In this document: positions 26,668 to 36,194 of the stretch, piece by piece
How the letters are laid out: every line of letters starts with the position of its first letter
How positions within the stretch are numbered: the first letter of the stretch is position 1
Assembly: GCA_014874455.1 (NCBI GenBank)
Contig: JADBJL010000091.1
Span: forward strand, 1 to 64,000
Reading direction: 5' to 3'
Source: Thermomicrobiaceae bacterium
GTDB lineage: Bacteria; Chloroflexota; Chloroflexia; Thermomicrobiales; Thermomicrobiaceae
DNA: 64,000 bases
Made by a program: the position numbers and the translations under genes
Notes under the pieces: model-generated
Told to the model about the DNA's origin: nothing
The model's database searches: none
What the model saw: the letters and a program-made list of their open reading frames with translations, nothing else

Positions 26668-27453
26668 ATGGTGAGCCTGCTCGACCGCGTCCGCGGGCGC
26701 TCGGTGGTCACTGCCCCGAGTGAGCCCGAACCGGAGCCGGAGGATCTGTTCAAGGAGATGACCCTCCAGGAGCACCTGGAGGAGCTGCGGCAGCGCTTGA
26801 TCTACTCCGGCCTCGCCGTGGCGGTCGGCTTCGTCGTCGGGCTGGTGCTCGCCTTCCCCACCCTCGATCTGATCACCCACATGACCGGGCTCGAGCGGCT
26901 TCAGGTCATCTCGCCGACCGAGTCGTTCATCACCTATACCAAAGTCGCCCTCTACATCGGCATCGGGATCGCGATGCCGGTGATCGTGTACCAGATCGTC
27001 CGCTTCCTGGCTCCCGGCCTGACCCGGCGTGAGCGACGCTACCTCTACCGGGCTCTGCCGTTCGTCAGCTTGATGTTCCTCTCGGGCGTCGCGTTCTCCT
27101 TCTTCGTCGTGATCCCGCGAGCGCTCGCGTTCCTGTCCCATTTCGGCAGTCAGGTGTTCAACGCGCAGTTCCGGGCGGAGGAAGTGATCTCCTTCTACAT
27201 GACCCTGCTGCTCTGGGTGGGCATCGTCTTCGAGCTGCCCGTCGTGATCTTCATCCTAGCCAAGCTCGGCATCGTCGACGCGCGGCGGCTCGCCTCGCTC
27301 CGCAAGTACGCCCTGCTGGTGATCATGGTCGCTGCCGCCGTCATCACCCCGACACCCGACCCGTTCAACATGTTCCTGGTCGCCGCTCCGATGTACTTCC
27401 TCTACGAGATCGGGGTGTTACTGGCACGCCTGGCCAAGCCCATCGCCCGCTAA
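26668..27453 (+). CDS. tatC: Sec-independent protein translocase TatC
   Basis: The core receptor of the twin-arginine export system, which moves folded proteins across the membrane. The 261-residue protein has six predicted spans, the family start LQEHLEELRQRL and the conserved PTESFITYTKVAL and SFYMTLLLWVGIVFELPVV blocks. Tat-exported cofactor proteins are plausible clients. tatA is not next to it. The ATG at 26668 has only a weak ribosome site. Confidence 0.94.
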   Translation: MVSLLDRVRGRSVVTAPSEPEPEPEDLFKEMTLQEHLEELRQRLIYSGLAVAVGFVVGLVLAFPTLDLITHMTGLERLQVISPTESFITYTKVALYIGIGIAMPVIVYQIVRFLAPGLTRRERRYLYRALPFVSLMFLSGVAFSFFVVIPRALAFLSHFGSQVFNAQFRAEEVISFYMTLLLWVGIVFELPVVIFILAKLGIVDARRLASLRKYALLVIMVAAAVITPTPDPFNMFLVAAPMYFLYEIGVLLARLAKPIAR

Positions 27454-27581
27454 CCGGCGCCGCCAAGACCGACCCGGCCGCCTTTTGTGGCCTGATCATC
27501 CTCAGCTTCAGCCGACGCGCCCGCCACGTCTTCTGCGAGGTGCAACCCATGAGGTGAGGGGTGTGCCGACCCAGCGGCACG

Positions 27582-29375
27582 CTACCCCTGCCGGAGGCCG
27601 AGCTCCTCGGGGCTCTGCGGCCGGACACGGAGCGTGCGCTCGTTGCGGTAGCTCACCAGACCCGGGCCGGCGCCGGGGATGCGCCGCACGTACCGGCGCT
27701 GCGTCACGTCGACTAGCACGTGGCTCGACTCCCGGCCCTCACTGTACCAGGCCGCCAGTGCGGCCGCGGTCTCGAGGACGGCCGGATCCGCTGGCCCCGC
27801 CCACTGGACTACCACGTGCGCCCCAGGCAAACCGCGAGCGTGGAGCCAGGTATCATCCGGCCGGGCCAGCTCGAAGGTCAGCGAGTCGTTCTCTCGGCCA
27901 TGCCGTCCGACATAGATCCGGTCACCGCGCGGTGTCACCCAGCCCCGTGGGCGCCGGATCGCTGAAGCCCGTTCGCGCTTCCTCCGGGTCGATCCGAGCT
28001 CTCCCTTCGGGCTACGGAACGCCTCCCACTCCTGGCGGAGCTGCTCGAGCTCCTCGGCCGATTCGGCCAACCGGATCAGCGTCGCGAGCTGCTGCACATA
28101 GGCCAGCTCGCGACGCGCGTCGTCGATCAGTGGCGGTACGTGCTGCGCTGCCGACTGCGCCTTGCGGTAGCGTTCGAAATAGGCCTGGGCATTCTCGCTC
28201 GGGGTACGGTCGGCGTCGAGCGGGATCCGTACACCCTCTACGAGGAGCTCCGTCTGGCCAGGCTCGATGGCGGCGAGGTGGGCGTAGATCAGCTCGCCCA
28301 TGCGCCGCCACTGCTCTGCCTCACGGCCTCGCTCCAGCTCCTGTTCCAGCGAGCGCAGTCGGGCCTCCACCCGTATCCGTGCCTCTTCGACCTGCTCGAG
28401 CAGCCGCTGCCGCCGCCGGGCGTGGCGCTCGAGCACGGCCCGGCGTCCTGTTGCCCGCTGCGCAAAGAAACGCTCGATCGCTGCGGACATCGTGGGGTAG
28501 CTCTCGACCGTCAGCCCGGCGAGGTAGGTGAGTCGGATCGCCGCGAACGCGACCGGCTCGTCGTCGCTCAGGTAGACCGTCGGCTCCCAGCCACCACGCT
28601 CGAGCGGCTCGATCACCTCGTTCACGGCGCGGGCCAAGCGCTCGGCAGTCACTGGGTCTGCTGCCACCTCACCTGCTGTGACTGCGGTGGAGCCGCATGC
28701 CCGAAAGGTGACCTCGCGAGCCATCTGTGGGCTGAAGCCGGCCAGCGCCTGCACCAGCACCCCAGGCAGCTCGGCGGCGGGATTCGCCTCCCGCACGAGC
28801 GACAGGGCGCTTTCCGGAGTCAGCCACCGAGGGTCACGCTTCACCTGGGGCGGTGGCGGCTCATAGGGCCGGCCTGGTAGTACCGGCCTGGCGGCGCTCA
28901 TCGCTGGCGTGACCCGCTTGATCGCGTCGAGTATGCGCCCGTCGTCGCCGACCAGGATCAGATTACTGTGCCGGCCCATCAGCTCGATCGCGAGGTGCAC
29001 GCGTGTCACCTTCCCCGCGTGCTCGGCCTGATGCTGGCCTCGCTCGTCGTCCTCGAAGAACTTCTCGAACGTGAGCCAGAGAATGCGCTCCAGCGGCGGC
29101 TGGCCGACCTCGATGAGACGCCCTCCCCGCACATACTTGCGGAGCAGGAGCAAGAGCGGCGTCACCTGCTCAGGGTCACCGGCTGGCCCGTGCTCGGCCA
29201 GGAGCACGCGCGGGTCTTGCGGGTCGGCATCGGCCAGAATCGTCAGTCGTCGGCCGGCATAGACTTCGATAGCCAGCGCGAGCGGGCCAGTCTGGACGAC
29301 CTTCTGGACGCGGCCCCTGAGCAGCCGGTCGCTGATTTCCTCGCGCAGCGCAGCGATGGTCAGGATGTCGAACAC
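27582..29375 (-). CDS. rqcH: ribosome quality control protein RqcH (NFACT family)
   Basis: RqcH binds stalled 50S subunits carrying peptidyl-tRNA and adds an alanine tail to mark the peptide for degradation. The 597-residue protein has the NFACT-N domain at the start (MFDILTIAALREEIS), a central helix-hairpin-helix and coiled-coil region of long Arg/Glu-rich helices, and the NFACT-R domain near the end (GDRIYVGRHGRENDSL, DDTWLHARGLPGAHVV). It was long annotated as fibronectin-binding protein. It is divergent from gmk. Confidence 0.9.
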   Translation of the reverse strand: MFDILTIAALREEISDRLLRGRVQKVVQTGPLALAIEVYAGRRLTILADADPQDPRVLLAEHGPAGDPEQVTPLLLLLRKYVRGGRLIEVGQPPLERILWLTFEKFFEDDERGQHQAEHAGKVTRVHLAIELMGRHSNLILVGDDGRILDAIKRVTPAMSAARPVLPGRPYEPPPPQVKRDPRWLTPESALSLVREANPAAELPGVLVQALAGFSPQMAREVTFRACGSTAVTAGEVAADPVTAERLARAVNEVIEPLERGGWEPTVYLSDDEPVAFAAIRLTYLAGLTVESYPTMSAAIERFFAQRATGRRAVLERHARRRQRLLEQVEEARIRVEARLRSLEQELERGREAEQWRRMGELIYAHLAAIEPGQTELLVEGVRIPLDADRTPSENAQAYFERYRKAQSAAQHVPPLIDDARRELAYVQQLATLIRLAESAEELEQLRQEWEAFRSPKGELGSTRRKRERASAIRRPRGWVTPRGDRIYVGRHGRENDSLTFELARPDDTWLHARGLPGAHVVVQWAGPADPAVLETAAALAAWYSEGRESSHVLVDVTQRRYVRRIPGAGPGLVSYRNERTLRVRPQSPEELGLRQG

Positions 29376-29583
29376 GGGACACCTTCTGGTATCGAAAGCG
29401 GAATGACGTACGACGAGCTGCCGGCGGACGGCAGACCATGTTGCTCTTACAACCAGTATGGCAGAATGAGATCGGCCGGGGGTGGTTGATGCGTGGCTTC
29501 ACCTGCCGAGGTCACATCCATCGAGAGCGTGGGAGATCAGGGAACGCCCCCGGCTGCGGCAAGTGTGTGGGAGGTCGCTGCCG

Positions 29584-30237
29584 GTGACTGACGACGTCGG
29601 ACTCAACACCCAGGCTGATGATCTTCTCGACGAGCTCCGCGCGCGCGTCCGCCCCAAGATCATTGTAATCTCCGGGCCATCCGGCGTGGGAAAAGACTCG
29701 GTCATCGAGCGGATGCGCTTGGCGTACCCAGATTTCTACTTCGCCGTCACGGCGACCACTCGACCGCGCCGGCCCGGTGAGATCGACGGCATCCACTACT
29801 ACTTCATGAGCCGCGAGGAGTTCCTGCAGGCACGCGAGCGGGGAGAGTTCCTCGAATCGGCGGAAGTCTACGGACATCTCTACGGTGTGCCGAAAGACCG
29901 TGTCCGCAAGGCGCTCCGGAGCGGCAAGTCCGTGGTGGTGAAAGTCGACGTGCAGGGAGCGGCCTCGATCCGCCGGCTTGTACCCCAGGCCATCCTGATC
30001 TTCCTAGCGCCTCCCTCGATGTCCGAGCTGATGCAGCGCCTGCGCAGCCGCAAGACCGACGACCCGGCGACCCTCATGGAGCGAATCGCCACTGCCTCCC
30101 GGGAGCTAGCCCAGGTCTTCGAGTTCGACTACGTGGTCTTCAACGAGCGTGACCAGCTCGACCAGACGCTGGCCACGATCAACGCGATCCTGCTTGCCGA
30201 GCAGTGCCGGGTGCATCAACCGGAAGTCGTGATCTGA
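29584..30237 (+). CDS. gmk: guanylate kinase
   Basis: Phosphorylates GMP to GDP with ATP in purine nucleotide supply. The 217-residue product has the P-loop GPSGVGKD (31-38), TTRPRRPGEIDGIHYYF and EVYGHLYGVPKDRV. I start at GTG 29584, 9 bases after GGGAGG; a longer frame from 29482 adds an unconserved Arg-rich tail. The Asp after the P-loop Lys replaces the more common Ser/Gly-Thr. Confidence 0.92.
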   Translation: MTDDVGLNTQADDLLDELRARVRPKIIVISGPSGVGKDSVIERMRLAYPDFYFAVTATTRPRRPGEIDGIHYYFMSREEFLQARERGEFLESAEVYGHLYGVPKDRVRKALRSGKSVVVKVDVQGAASIRRLVPQAILIFLAPPSMSELMQRLRSRKTDDPATLMERIATASRELAQVFEFDYVVFNERDQLDQTLATINAILLAEQCRVHQPEVVI

Positions 30238-30243
30238 GCAGAG

Positions 30244-30783
30244 CTACTCGGCCGCGCGGGCGGCGATCTCCGGTGCCTCGGCTTCCTCGTCCTCCGGGAC
30301 ATAGCGGAGTGTCGAGCGATCCTCGACCCGGTCGACGAACAGGATGCCGTCGAGGTGATCGATCTCGTGCTGGAGCACGCGCGCCAGAAAGCCACTGGCC
30401 TTGATCCGCACCTCTCGGTCGTCGAGATCGCGCGCCTTCACGGTGACGTTCATCGACCGTGGGACGTCTCCGACCCATCCGGGGATGCTGAGGCATCCCT
30501 CCGGGCCGACCTGCCGGCCGCTCGCCTTGACGATTTCGGGGTTGACGAGCGTGAGCCGTATCTCGGGGTCGTCTTCATGCTCGAACCCGGCCGGGATTCC
30601 GACGATGATCAGACGACGCAGAACCCCCACCTGCGGCGCGGCCAGGCCTACGCCGTTGGCCGCCTGGAGAGTATCCCACATGTCTCGGGCCAGCCGGCGT
30701 AGCCCCTCGTCGATCGACTTGACCCGAACCGCCTTCTGGCGTAGCCGTGGATCCCCTTCAGTGATGATCGTCAAGACCGCCAT
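30244..30783 (-). CDS. def: peptide deformylase
   Basis: Removes the formyl group from new proteins in the cytoplasm. The 179-residue metalloenzyme has all three motifs: GVGLAAPQVG, EGCLSIPG with metal ligand C97, and QHEIDHLDG with H139 and H143. A Glu/Ala-rich C-terminal tail follows. It lies 93 bases after priA in the same direction, a common pairing, and converges on gmk with a 6-base gap. Confidence 0.95.
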   Translation of the reverse strand: MAVLTIITEGDPRLRQKAVRVKSIDEGLRRLARDMWDTLQAANGVGLAAPQVGVLRRLIIVGIPAGFEHEDDPEIRLTLVNPEIVKASGRQVGPEGCLSIPGWVGDVPRSMNVTVKARDLDDREVRIKASGFLARVLQHEIDHLDGILFVDRVEDRSTLRYVPEDEEAEAPEIAARAAE

Positions 30784-30876
30784 CGAGCACTATCCCCACC
30801 CTGCGTCGTCGTTACCCCCAAAGTATAGCGTATTCTCACCTCTCTCAGCCCCGAGGCAGCGCCACGCGGTCATGGG

Positions 30877-33336
30877 TCAGAGCAGGCTGATCGGGTCGAC
30901 GTCGACGACCCAACCGGGGTCGATCGGGTAGGCTGCGACCAGGCGCTGGGCATCTGCGCCGCGCAAGAGGATCTGCCACTGGTACCGGCCGCGCAGGCGA
31001 GTGATGAAGGCAGGTGTCGGCCCCAGCACGTCCACGTCGCTCAGGCCGAGACGGCTCGCGGCCGCACGGAGGCGCTCGGCCATCGACTCGGCCGCGATCT
31101 GGCAGGCGAGGTCGTCGCTGTGCCGGTAGAGGAGGCGCACGAGCCGGCGAAAGGGTGGGTAGCCGTGACGGCGACGAAACGCGAGTTCCTCGCGGTAGAA
31201 GGCGTGGTAGTCGTGCCGGCTGGCCGCCTGGATGGCGTAATGATCCGGCGTGTAGGTCTGCACGATCACCCGCCCGCCGGGGCTTTTGCGCCCGGCCCGG
31301 CCGGCGACCTGCGTCAGGAGCTGGAACGTCCGCTCACCCGCCCGGTAGTCCGGCAGGTAGAGCTGCGTATCGGCGTTGATCACCCCGATCGTCGACACGA
31401 GCGGGAAATCGAACCCCTTGGCGACCATCTGCGTACCGATGATGATGTCGACCTCGTGCCGCCGCGCCTGCCGCACCAGCTCGGCTGGGTCGACTCCCGA
31501 GCGAGCGACGTCGTGATCCCAACGCGCGACCCGTGCTTCGGGGAAGATCCGGCGCACATCCCGCTCGACCCGCTGCGTACCGGCCCCGTAGTAGCTCACC
31601 GCTCGGCTGTGACAGGCCGGGCAGGTGGAGGGCGGCGGGCGCCGGAAGTTACAGCGGTGGCAGAGCAACAGGCTGCGATCTGCGTGGTAGGCCAGCGGCA
31701 CGTCGCAGAACGGGCAGGCTTCGACATGCCCGCATGCCCGACACTGGACGACCGTCGCCAGCCCGCGCCGGTTCAGCAGCAGGATCGCCTGCTCGCCAGC
31801 CGCCAGCGCTTCCGACAGCGCCCGGAGCAGCGCCTCGCTGAACAGCCCGAGGTTACCGCGCTGCAGCTCCAGGCGCATATCGACGATCTCGACCGGAGGC
31901 AGCCGCAGCGGTGCGCGGCTTACGAGTCCGTCCGCGCACACCACGCGCGGCCCGACCCGCTCCCGTAGCTCCAGCCGGATCACCTCGCCCTGGTCGCAGG
32001 CATAGCTGGTACTCACGTCGGGCGTGGCGCTGCCCAGCACCAGTACCGCTTCGTGTCGGCTGGCGAGCTGCCGAGCCACGACCCGCGCGTGGTAGCGCGG
32101 CGGCGAATCCTGCTTGTAGGCTGCCTCATGCTCCTCATCGATGACGACCAGTCCAAGCCGGCTCACCGGCGCAAACAGCGCCGAGCGCGGGCCGACCACC
32201 ACCGGCGCCTGGCCCTGAGCGACCGCCTGCCAGGCCGCTATCCGCTCGGCGCCGCTGAGCGCGCTATGGAGAAACACGACCTGGCCCGGAAACCTGGCGG
32301 CGAAGCGCCCAGCCACCTGGCTGGCCAGCGCGATCTCCGGCACCAGGACGATCACCTGCCGACCCTGCCGCAGGCACTCGGCGGTTGCGCGCAGGTATAG
32401 CTCGGTCTTGCCACTTCCAGTCACGCCGTGGAGCAGAAACATCTGCGCGCGCCGCGCGCGCAGCGCGTCGCGGATGTGCGACCAGGCCCGAACCTGCTCC
32501 GGCGTCAAGTCGAGGTCGCTGGCCGGGCCCTCAGGAACGACGGTGGCAGGCAACCGCGGTAGCTCCAGAATCTCGACCGTGCCCCGCTCGGCGAGCCTGC
32601 GGAGCGTGGCAAGCGACACGCCTTCGCGGCGCAGCGCTTCCCAGGGGACGGGTGCTTCGCCATGACGCGCCAGCCAGCGCTGGATCCGCTCCACGACCTG
32701 CCGCTGTTCGGGCGTCAACCCGTCCTCACCCCCCAGCCGCAGCCGCACGAAGCGCTCCATCGCCGCCCGCGGTGTCCACGGCCGCACACGCGCTGTCCGC
32801 TCGACGACCCCCGCCGTCACCAGCCGCTCGACCACGGTCGTCAAGCGCCTCCCGAGCACCCGGCGCGCTGCCTCCAATGTCATCTCGCCCCTGGCTGCCA
32901 GAAGATCGACCAGCGCGCGCTGTACCGGCGTGAGCGTGAGCACGGGCGCGGAGTCGAGCGCGCCTGGCCGCAGGCGCAGGACTTCGACCGTATGGCTACT
33001 GACGCCGGGAGGCAGGAACGGGGAGACCGCCTCAAACAGAGAGCAGGCGGTCTCCTCGCTGAGCCACTCCGCGATCTCCCACTGCCAGGGTTGGAGCCGG
33101 AAGGACGGTTCGACCGGTGCGTACAGCGGGCGGACAGGGAAGGGCGCTAGCTCACGGTGACAGCGCACGACCACTGCGAGCTTCAGCTCGTCGCGAACCG
33201 GAACCCAGACGAGCTGGCGCTCCTCGATCTGGCCGATCAGGTGCTCGGGAACGGCGTAGGTCAGCAGCCGCCGCCGCTCGGCGCTCGGCACGTCGGCGGC
33301 GACATCGACGAACAGCGCGGGCGGCGGGTCAGACAC
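30877..33336 (-). CDS. priA: primosomal protein N' (replication restart helicase PriA)
   Basis: A 3'-5' DNA helicase that recognises stalled forks and reloads the replisome. The 819-residue product has the N-terminal DNA-binding domain, helicase motif I GVTGSGKTE, DEEH box VIDEEHEAAYKQ, and the zinc-binding insert with four CxxC pairs (CRAC, CPFC, CHRC, CPAC). TQMVAKGFDFP and QVAGRAGR complete the second helicase lobe. Start at GTG 33336, with GGAG 10 bases upstream, matches the family; a frame reaching 33462 is probably not translated. Confidence 0.93.
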   Translation of the reverse strand: MSDPPPALFVDVAADVPSAERRRLLTYAVPEHLIGQIEERQLVWVPVRDELKLAVVVRCHRELAPFPVRPLYAPVEPSFRLQPWQWEIAEWLSEETACSLFEAVSPFLPPGVSSHTVEVLRLRPGALDSAPVLTLTPVQRALVDLLAARGEMTLEAARRVLGRRLTTVVERLVTAGVVERTARVRPWTPRAAMERFVRLRLGGEDGLTPEQRQVVERIQRWLARHGEAPVPWEALRREGVSLATLRRLAERGTVEILELPRLPATVVPEGPASDLDLTPEQVRAWSHIRDALRARRAQMFLLHGVTGSGKTELYLRATAECLRQGRQVIVLVPEIALASQVAGRFAARFPGQVVFLHSALSGAERIAAWQAVAQGQAPVVVGPRSALFAPVSRLGLVVIDEEHEAAYKQDSPPRYHARVVARQLASRHEAVLVLGSATPDVSTSYACDQGEVIRLELRERVGPRVVCADGLVSRAPLRLPPVEIVDMRLELQRGNLGLFSEALLRALSEALAAGEQAILLLNRRGLATVVQCRACGHVEACPFCDVPLAYHADRSLLLCHRCNFRRPPPSTCPACHSRAVSYYGAGTQRVERDVRRIFPEARVARWDHDVARSGVDPAELVRQARRHEVDIIIGTQMVAKGFDFPLVSTIGVINADTQLYLPDYRAGERTFQLLTQVAGRAGRKSPGGRVIVQTYTPDHYAIQAASRHDYHAFYREELAFRRRHGYPPFRRLVRLLYRHSDDLACQIAAESMAERLRAAASRLGLSDVDVLGPTPAFITRLRGRYQWQILLRGADAQRLVAAYPIDPGWVVDVDPISLL

Positions 33337-33464
33337 GGGCCATCGCTCCAGGCTTCGGGCATCTCGACCGACGCACGTCACCGATGAGGATACTCGTTTC
33401 TCGCTTGCCTCGCTGTCACCGGAAACCCGAGCAGCCTCTCGCCTCCTGCGAAGCGGCAACACCC

Positions 33465-33493
33465 TCGACGACAGACCGGCCTGCTCGTAGAAT
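33465..33493 (+). promoter_or_regulatory. candidate promoter of the molybdenum hydroxylase gene
   Basis: TCGACG (33465-33470), 17 bases, TAGAAT (33488-33493), about 77 bases before the start codon. Confidence 0.4.
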
Positions 33494-33569
33494 GGGCGCA
33501 GAAACCGGACAGCGATGTGCGGAGGAAGATCGGCGGCGCCCGAGCAGGCGTGGAGGGAAGGGGAAAGCC

Positions 33570-35867
33570 ATGGCGATCAGTCGCTACGTCGGCGCGCGTG
33601 TCCGGCGCAAGGAGGATCCTCGGCTCATCACCGGCACTTCGCTCTACGTCGACGACCTCAAACTGCCAGGCACGCTCTATGTCGCCTTCGTGCGGAGCAC
33701 GTATCCACATGCGCGGATCACGCGGATCGACCCTGCTCCGGCGTTGCAGATGCCGGGCGTGGTCGCAGTGATCACCGGCGAAGAACTCCGGCAGTGGGTC
33801 AAGGATGCCGCGCTCGGCGCTGGCGAAGGTGGTGAGAATGGCGCACCACGAGTCGATCTCCTGGCTGTGGACGTCGTCCGCTACGTTGGCCAGCCCATCG
33901 CCGCCGTCCTGGCCGAAGAGCGCTATCTCGCCCACGATGCCGTCGCCGCGGTACAGGTGGACTACGAGCCGCTGCCGGTCGTCACCGACCCTGAGGAGGC
34001 GATGAAGGACGGCGCGCCGCAGCTCTACCCGCAGGTCAAGAACAACATCGGCGCGCGCTGGGATCGCACGTCCGGCGATGTGGAGGGCGCCTTCGCCCAG
34101 GCGGATCTCGTGGTCAAGCAGCGCTTCGTCAACCAGCGCCTTGCCGGCATTCCGATGGAACCCCGCGCGGTCGCCGCGGCGCCTGAACCGCTGGTCGGCG
34201 GGGTGACCATCTGGAGCTCGACCCAGGCGCCTCACTGGAACCGCGACGCGATCGCTGGGGTGCTGGGGCTGGCGCAGAGCCAGGTGCGGGTGATCGCGCC
34301 TGAGGTCGGTGGCGGCTTCGGGGTCAAGATCGGCGCCTACCAGGAGGACGCGATCCTGGCAGCGCTCGCCTGGAAGCTGCACCGCCCGGTCAAGTGGGTC
34401 GAGACGCGCTCCGAGCATATGCTGGTGACGAACCACGGTCGCGACCAGGTCGTCGAATACGAAGCCGCTGTGCGCAAGGACGGCAAGATCCTGGCCCTAC
34501 GGGCCAACATTGTCCAGAACCTTGGCGCCTACCCCAAGGGACTCTACTTGCCCGGGTTGACCGGCACGATGGCAGTCGGCTGCTATGACATCCCGGCCGT
34601 CGAGATCCACGCGGTCGGCGTCTACACCAATACGATGGCGGTCGGAGCCTACCGCGGTGCCGGCCGGCCGGAGGCTGCCTACTACATCGAGCGGATGGTC
34701 GATCTCATCGCCAACGAGCTGGGGCTCGACCCGGTAGAGGTGCGGCGGGTCAACTACATCCGCCCGGAGCAGTTCCCCTACACCACCGCGACCGGCGAGC
34801 GGTACGACACCGGCGAGTACGAGAAGGCACTCAACCGGGCGCTGGAGGTCTCCCGCTACCAGGAGTGGCGGCAGCGCCAGCAGGAGCTGCGCCAGCAGGG
34901 CCGTTACCTCGGAGTCGGCATGGCCTCCTACGTGGAAATCTGCGGCTTCGGCCCCTGGGAGAGCGCGACTGTCCGCGTCGAGCCGAGCGGCGCGGTGAGC
35001 GTCTACACCGGCACCTCGCCCCACGGCCAGGGGCTGGAGACAGCGCTGGCCCAGCTCGTCGCCGATGAGCTCGGCGCCAACTTCGACGAGGTCGTCGTCC
35101 ACCACGGCGACACCGCCAGCGTCCCACAGGGGAACGGCACGATGGGGAGCCGCAGCCTGGTAGTGGGCGGAGGCGCCCTGCTGATGGCCATCGAGCGCGT
35201 CCGCGAGAAGGCACGGCGCATCGCGGCTCACTTGCTCGAGGCGGCGGTGGACGACATCGAGTTCGCCGATGGCAAGTACCGCGTCAAAGGAGCGCCCGAC
35301 CGTGCGGTGACACTGGCCGAGATCGCCCACGCAGCCTACGGCGGCTCGCTACCGGCTGAGATCGAGCCCGGCCTGGTCGCGACCGACTTCTTCGCTCCCG
35401 CCGACGAGGTCTTCCCGTTCGGTACCCACGTCGCCGTCGTCGAGGTGATCCCGGAGACGGGCGAAGTCAAGATCCTGCAATACGTTTCGGTCGATGACTG
35501 CGGGCCGCGCGTGAACCCGCTGCTGGTCGAAGGGCAGGTGCACGGTGGGCTGGCGCAGGGCATCGCCCAGGCGCTGTACGAAGAGGTCAAGTACGACGAG
35601 AGCGGCCAGCTCCTGACCGGCACGCTCATGGACTACGCCGTGCCCAGGGCTGCTATGCTCCCGTCGTTCATTACCGATAAGACGGAAACGACGACGCCGC
35701 TCAACCCGCTGGGCGCCAAGGGGATCGGTGAGGCCGCGACGATCGGCTCGACTCCCACCGTTGCCAACGCGGTGATGGACGCGCTCAAGCCGTTCGGCAT
35801 CAAGCACCTGGATATCCCCTTCACACCGCAGCGGGTCTGGGCCGCCATCCAGCAGGCCCAGGGTTAG
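33570..35867 (+). CDS. molybdenum hydroxylase large subunit, form II CoxL/xanthine dehydrogenase type
   Basis: The 765-residue protein carries the molybdopterin-binding fold of the xanthine oxidase family: PEVGGGFGVK near 245-253, GAYRGAGRPEAAY at 359-371 and GAKGIGEAATIG near the C-terminus with the catalytic Glu. The AYRGAGR loop marks form II; true CO dehydrogenase has AYxCSFR with the Cys that binds copper, so CO oxidation is unlikely to be its main job. Such enzymes hydroxylate purines, aldehydes or aromatic acids and normally need FAD and 2Fe-2S subunits, which are not adjacent. GGAAGGGG precedes the ATG. The substrate is unknown. Confidence 0.88.
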   Translation: MAISRYVGARVRRKEDPRLITGTSLYVDDLKLPGTLYVAFVRSTYPHARITRIDPAPALQMPGVVAVITGEELRQWVKDAALGAGEGGENGAPRVDLLAVDVVRYVGQPIAAVLAEERYLAHDAVAAVQVDYEPLPVVTDPEEAMKDGAPQLYPQVKNNIGARWDRTSGDVEGAFAQADLVVKQRFVNQRLAGIPMEPRAVAAAPEPLVGGVTIWSSTQAPHWNRDAIAGVLGLAQSQVRVIAPEVGGGFGVKIGAYQEDAILAALAWKLHRPVKWVETRSEHMLVTNHGRDQVVEYEAAVRKDGKILALRANIVQNLGAYPKGLYLPGLTGTMAVGCYDIPAVEIHAVGVYTNTMAVGAYRGAGRPEAAYYIERMVDLIANELGLDPVEVRRVNYIRPEQFPYTTATGERYDTGEYEKALNRALEVSRYQEWRQRQQELRQQGRYLGVGMASYVEICGFGPWESATVRVEPSGAVSVYTGTSPHGQGLETALAQLVADELGANFDEVVVHHGDTASVPQGNGTMGSRSLVVGGGALLMAIERVREKARRIAAHLLEAAVDDIEFADGKYRVKGAPDRAVTLAEIAHAAYGGSLPAEIEPGLVATDFFAPADEVFPFGTHVAVVEVIPETGEVKILQYVSVDDCGPRVNPLLVEGQVHGGLAQGIAQALYEEVKYDESGQLLTGTLMDYAVPRAAMLPSFITDKTETTTPLNPLGAKGIGEAATIGSTPTVANAVMDALKPFGIKHLDIPFTPQRVWAAIQQAQG

Positions 35868-35887
35868 GCGCGGTCGCCAGTCCTGTC

Positions 35888-35918
35888 GCACACCCCCGGC
35901 CGGTGGCCGGGGGTGTGC
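35888..35918 (+). terminator. terminator-like hairpin after the hydroxylase gene
   Basis: A perfect 14-bp stem, GCACACCCCCGGCC (35888-35901) with its complement at 35905-35918, closes on GGT. It lies 20 bases after the stop. No T-run follows, as is common for high-GC genomes. Confidence 0.72.
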
Positions 35919-35965
35919 CGTCCCTGGCAACGGCGAGATAGCGCGGCGCACTCACCTGTCGTTGG

Positions 35966-36121
35966 TTACGCGCTCATGAGCCGCCCGTGAGCGAACCAGG
36001 GCGAGTGGGACGGCTGGGGATCCATTGTCCGCGGTTGGCCCAGGGTGATCCAGTCGGCCAGGCAGGTGCCGATGGCTGGTGCGGTCTCGAGCGAGGTGCC
36101 TTTGTCGCCCAGGATCACGTC
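35966..36121 (-). pseudogene. C-terminal remnant of an FAD-dependent oxidoreductase
   Basis: On the minus strand about 50 codons read ILGDKGTSLETAPAIG, CLADWITLGQPRTMD and WFAHGRL before a TAA. This resembles the last part of amine/sarcosine oxidase-type flavoproteins (GDKGTS..TAPAIG..LAEWI..G.PRT), where the Gly-rich turn contacts FAD. Nothing upstream continues the fold and the next 75 bases lead into the SDR gene on the other strand, so only the tail of a deleted gene appears to be left. The family match is by eye and could be chance. Confidence 0.4.
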
Positions 36122-36194
36122 ACGGCCCTCAGCCTGAGGATCAGGCCGCTCGGGCATCCTTGCATCACGGGCCTTCACCGGAGGGAGGAACGCG

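Noticed and set aside
27559-27587. Hairpin GTGCCG/CGGCAC as terminator between tatC and rqcH
   Set aside because: Only six pairs and partly inside the rqcH end; too weak to list as a terminator.
33117-33569. Upstream extension of the molybdenum hydroxylase frame
   Set aside because: It overlaps the priA start region, is Arg-rich without conservation, and a good ribosome site precedes ATG 33570.
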